From Paralithodes platypus (taxonomy: Eukaryota > Arthropoda > Malacostraca > Decapoda > Lithodidae): 64,000 nucleotides of DNA. A model generated the notes under the pieces. That model was given only the letters and a program-made list of their open reading frames with translations, was not told the origin of the DNA and did not search any database. How positions within the stretch are numbered: position 1 is the first letter of the stretch; every line of letters begins with the position of its first letter. A program made the position numbers and the translations under genes. Below are positions 63,906-64,000 of this stretch, one piece after another. The DNA lies in assembly GCA_032716605.1 (NCBI GenBank), contig CM064512.1, positions 28,396,640-28,460,639 on the forward strand. Reading direction: 5' to 3'.

Positions 63906-64000
63906 GTATATGCTCAGGCCCAATCCCCACTTTTCCTATTTTTATTTTTATTTTCTATTTTACTCTATTTTATTAATGTTTGCGTTTTTATTTTCTTGGG

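Larger units (their letters stand above)
55153..64000 (-). repeat. Right arm of the large inverted duplication
   Basis: This is the reverse complement of the left arm without its LINE-A (36,062-38,254) and XPG transposon, and with a CR1-like fragment added at 59,196-59,965. It runs to the window end, where CTTGGG matches 35,846. The inner spacer between arms is about 3.56 kb. Confidence 0.88.

Overview
The window looks like repeat-dominated nuclear DNA of an arthropod, most likely a decapod crustacean. The clues are interstitial TTAGG/CCTAA telomere-type repeats, very dense (TA)n, (CT)n and minisatellite tracts, and a mixture of Ty3/Gypsy, jockey-like and CR1-like LINEs, piggyBac, mariner and tRNA-derived SINEs. 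I see no convincing host gene and no prokaryotic operon, CRISPR array or rRNA. Everything recognisable is mobile DNA. The organism call is an inference. One 100-N scaffold gap lies at 14,104-14,203.

Left third (1-35 kb): The first 1.4 kb is a direct copy of 45,051-46,45x, a transposon end plus piggyBac-element flank. A Ty3/Gypsy element is joined to it at an AT tract: LTR 1,399-2,941, gag-pol 3,029-8,441, LTR 8,775-10,309. A second internal region (10,310-14,103) follows the shared LTR and runs into the gap. A third copy lies on the minus strand (25,086-33,683). The unusual point is the domain order: Gag, zinc knuckle, protease, integrase, reverse transcriptase, RNase H. Integrase comes before RT, as in Copia elements and Gmr1-type Gypsy elements, and the capsid region resembles the SCAN domain. 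A decayed second RT fragment sits between RNase H and the polypurine tract in copies 1 and 3. A 472-480 bp MITE with TTAA duplications has hit two of the copies. A solo or broken LTR of another family lies at 14,407-16,252. The region 16.3-25 kb is mostly unrecognised sequence with SINE fragments, a palindrome holding a telomeric repeat, and a decayed LINE.

Right part (35.8-64 kb): This is a large inverted duplication, with the left arm at 35,846-51,590, a spacer at 51.6-55.15 kb, and the right arm from 55,153 to beyond the window end. Both arms carry the same history. A jockey-like LINE (LINE-B) was hit by a 5'-truncated LINE-A. A piggyBac element then inserted at a TTAA inside the LINE-B RT coding sequence. 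In the left arm the piggyBac element is 11.28 kb because it also holds a 5.6 kb transposon with about 190 bp inverted repeats. That transposon's decayed protein joins zinc-knuckle and transposase-like regions to an XPG/FEN-type nuclease and a CXC cysteine-rich tail (Academ/AcademX-like, inferred). The right arm lacks this transposon and the upstream LINE-A, but has a CR1-like LINE fragment in the piggyBac transposase. The piggyBac protein has a long GC-rich, tandemly repeated low-complexity N-terminus, a DDD core with all three aspartates, and a C-terminal cysteine-rich domain cut off by the same in-frame TAG in both copies.

The spacer holds a 906 bp mariner-type non-autonomous element with TA duplications and a 0.5 kb tRNA-derived SINE. 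The genes do not form a pathway. They form a nested record of transposition whose relative order can be read from the interruptions. The near-identical copies, the inverted layout and the indel-rich sequence beside the gap mean that assembly artefacts (haplotig joins) must be considered for the largest structures.
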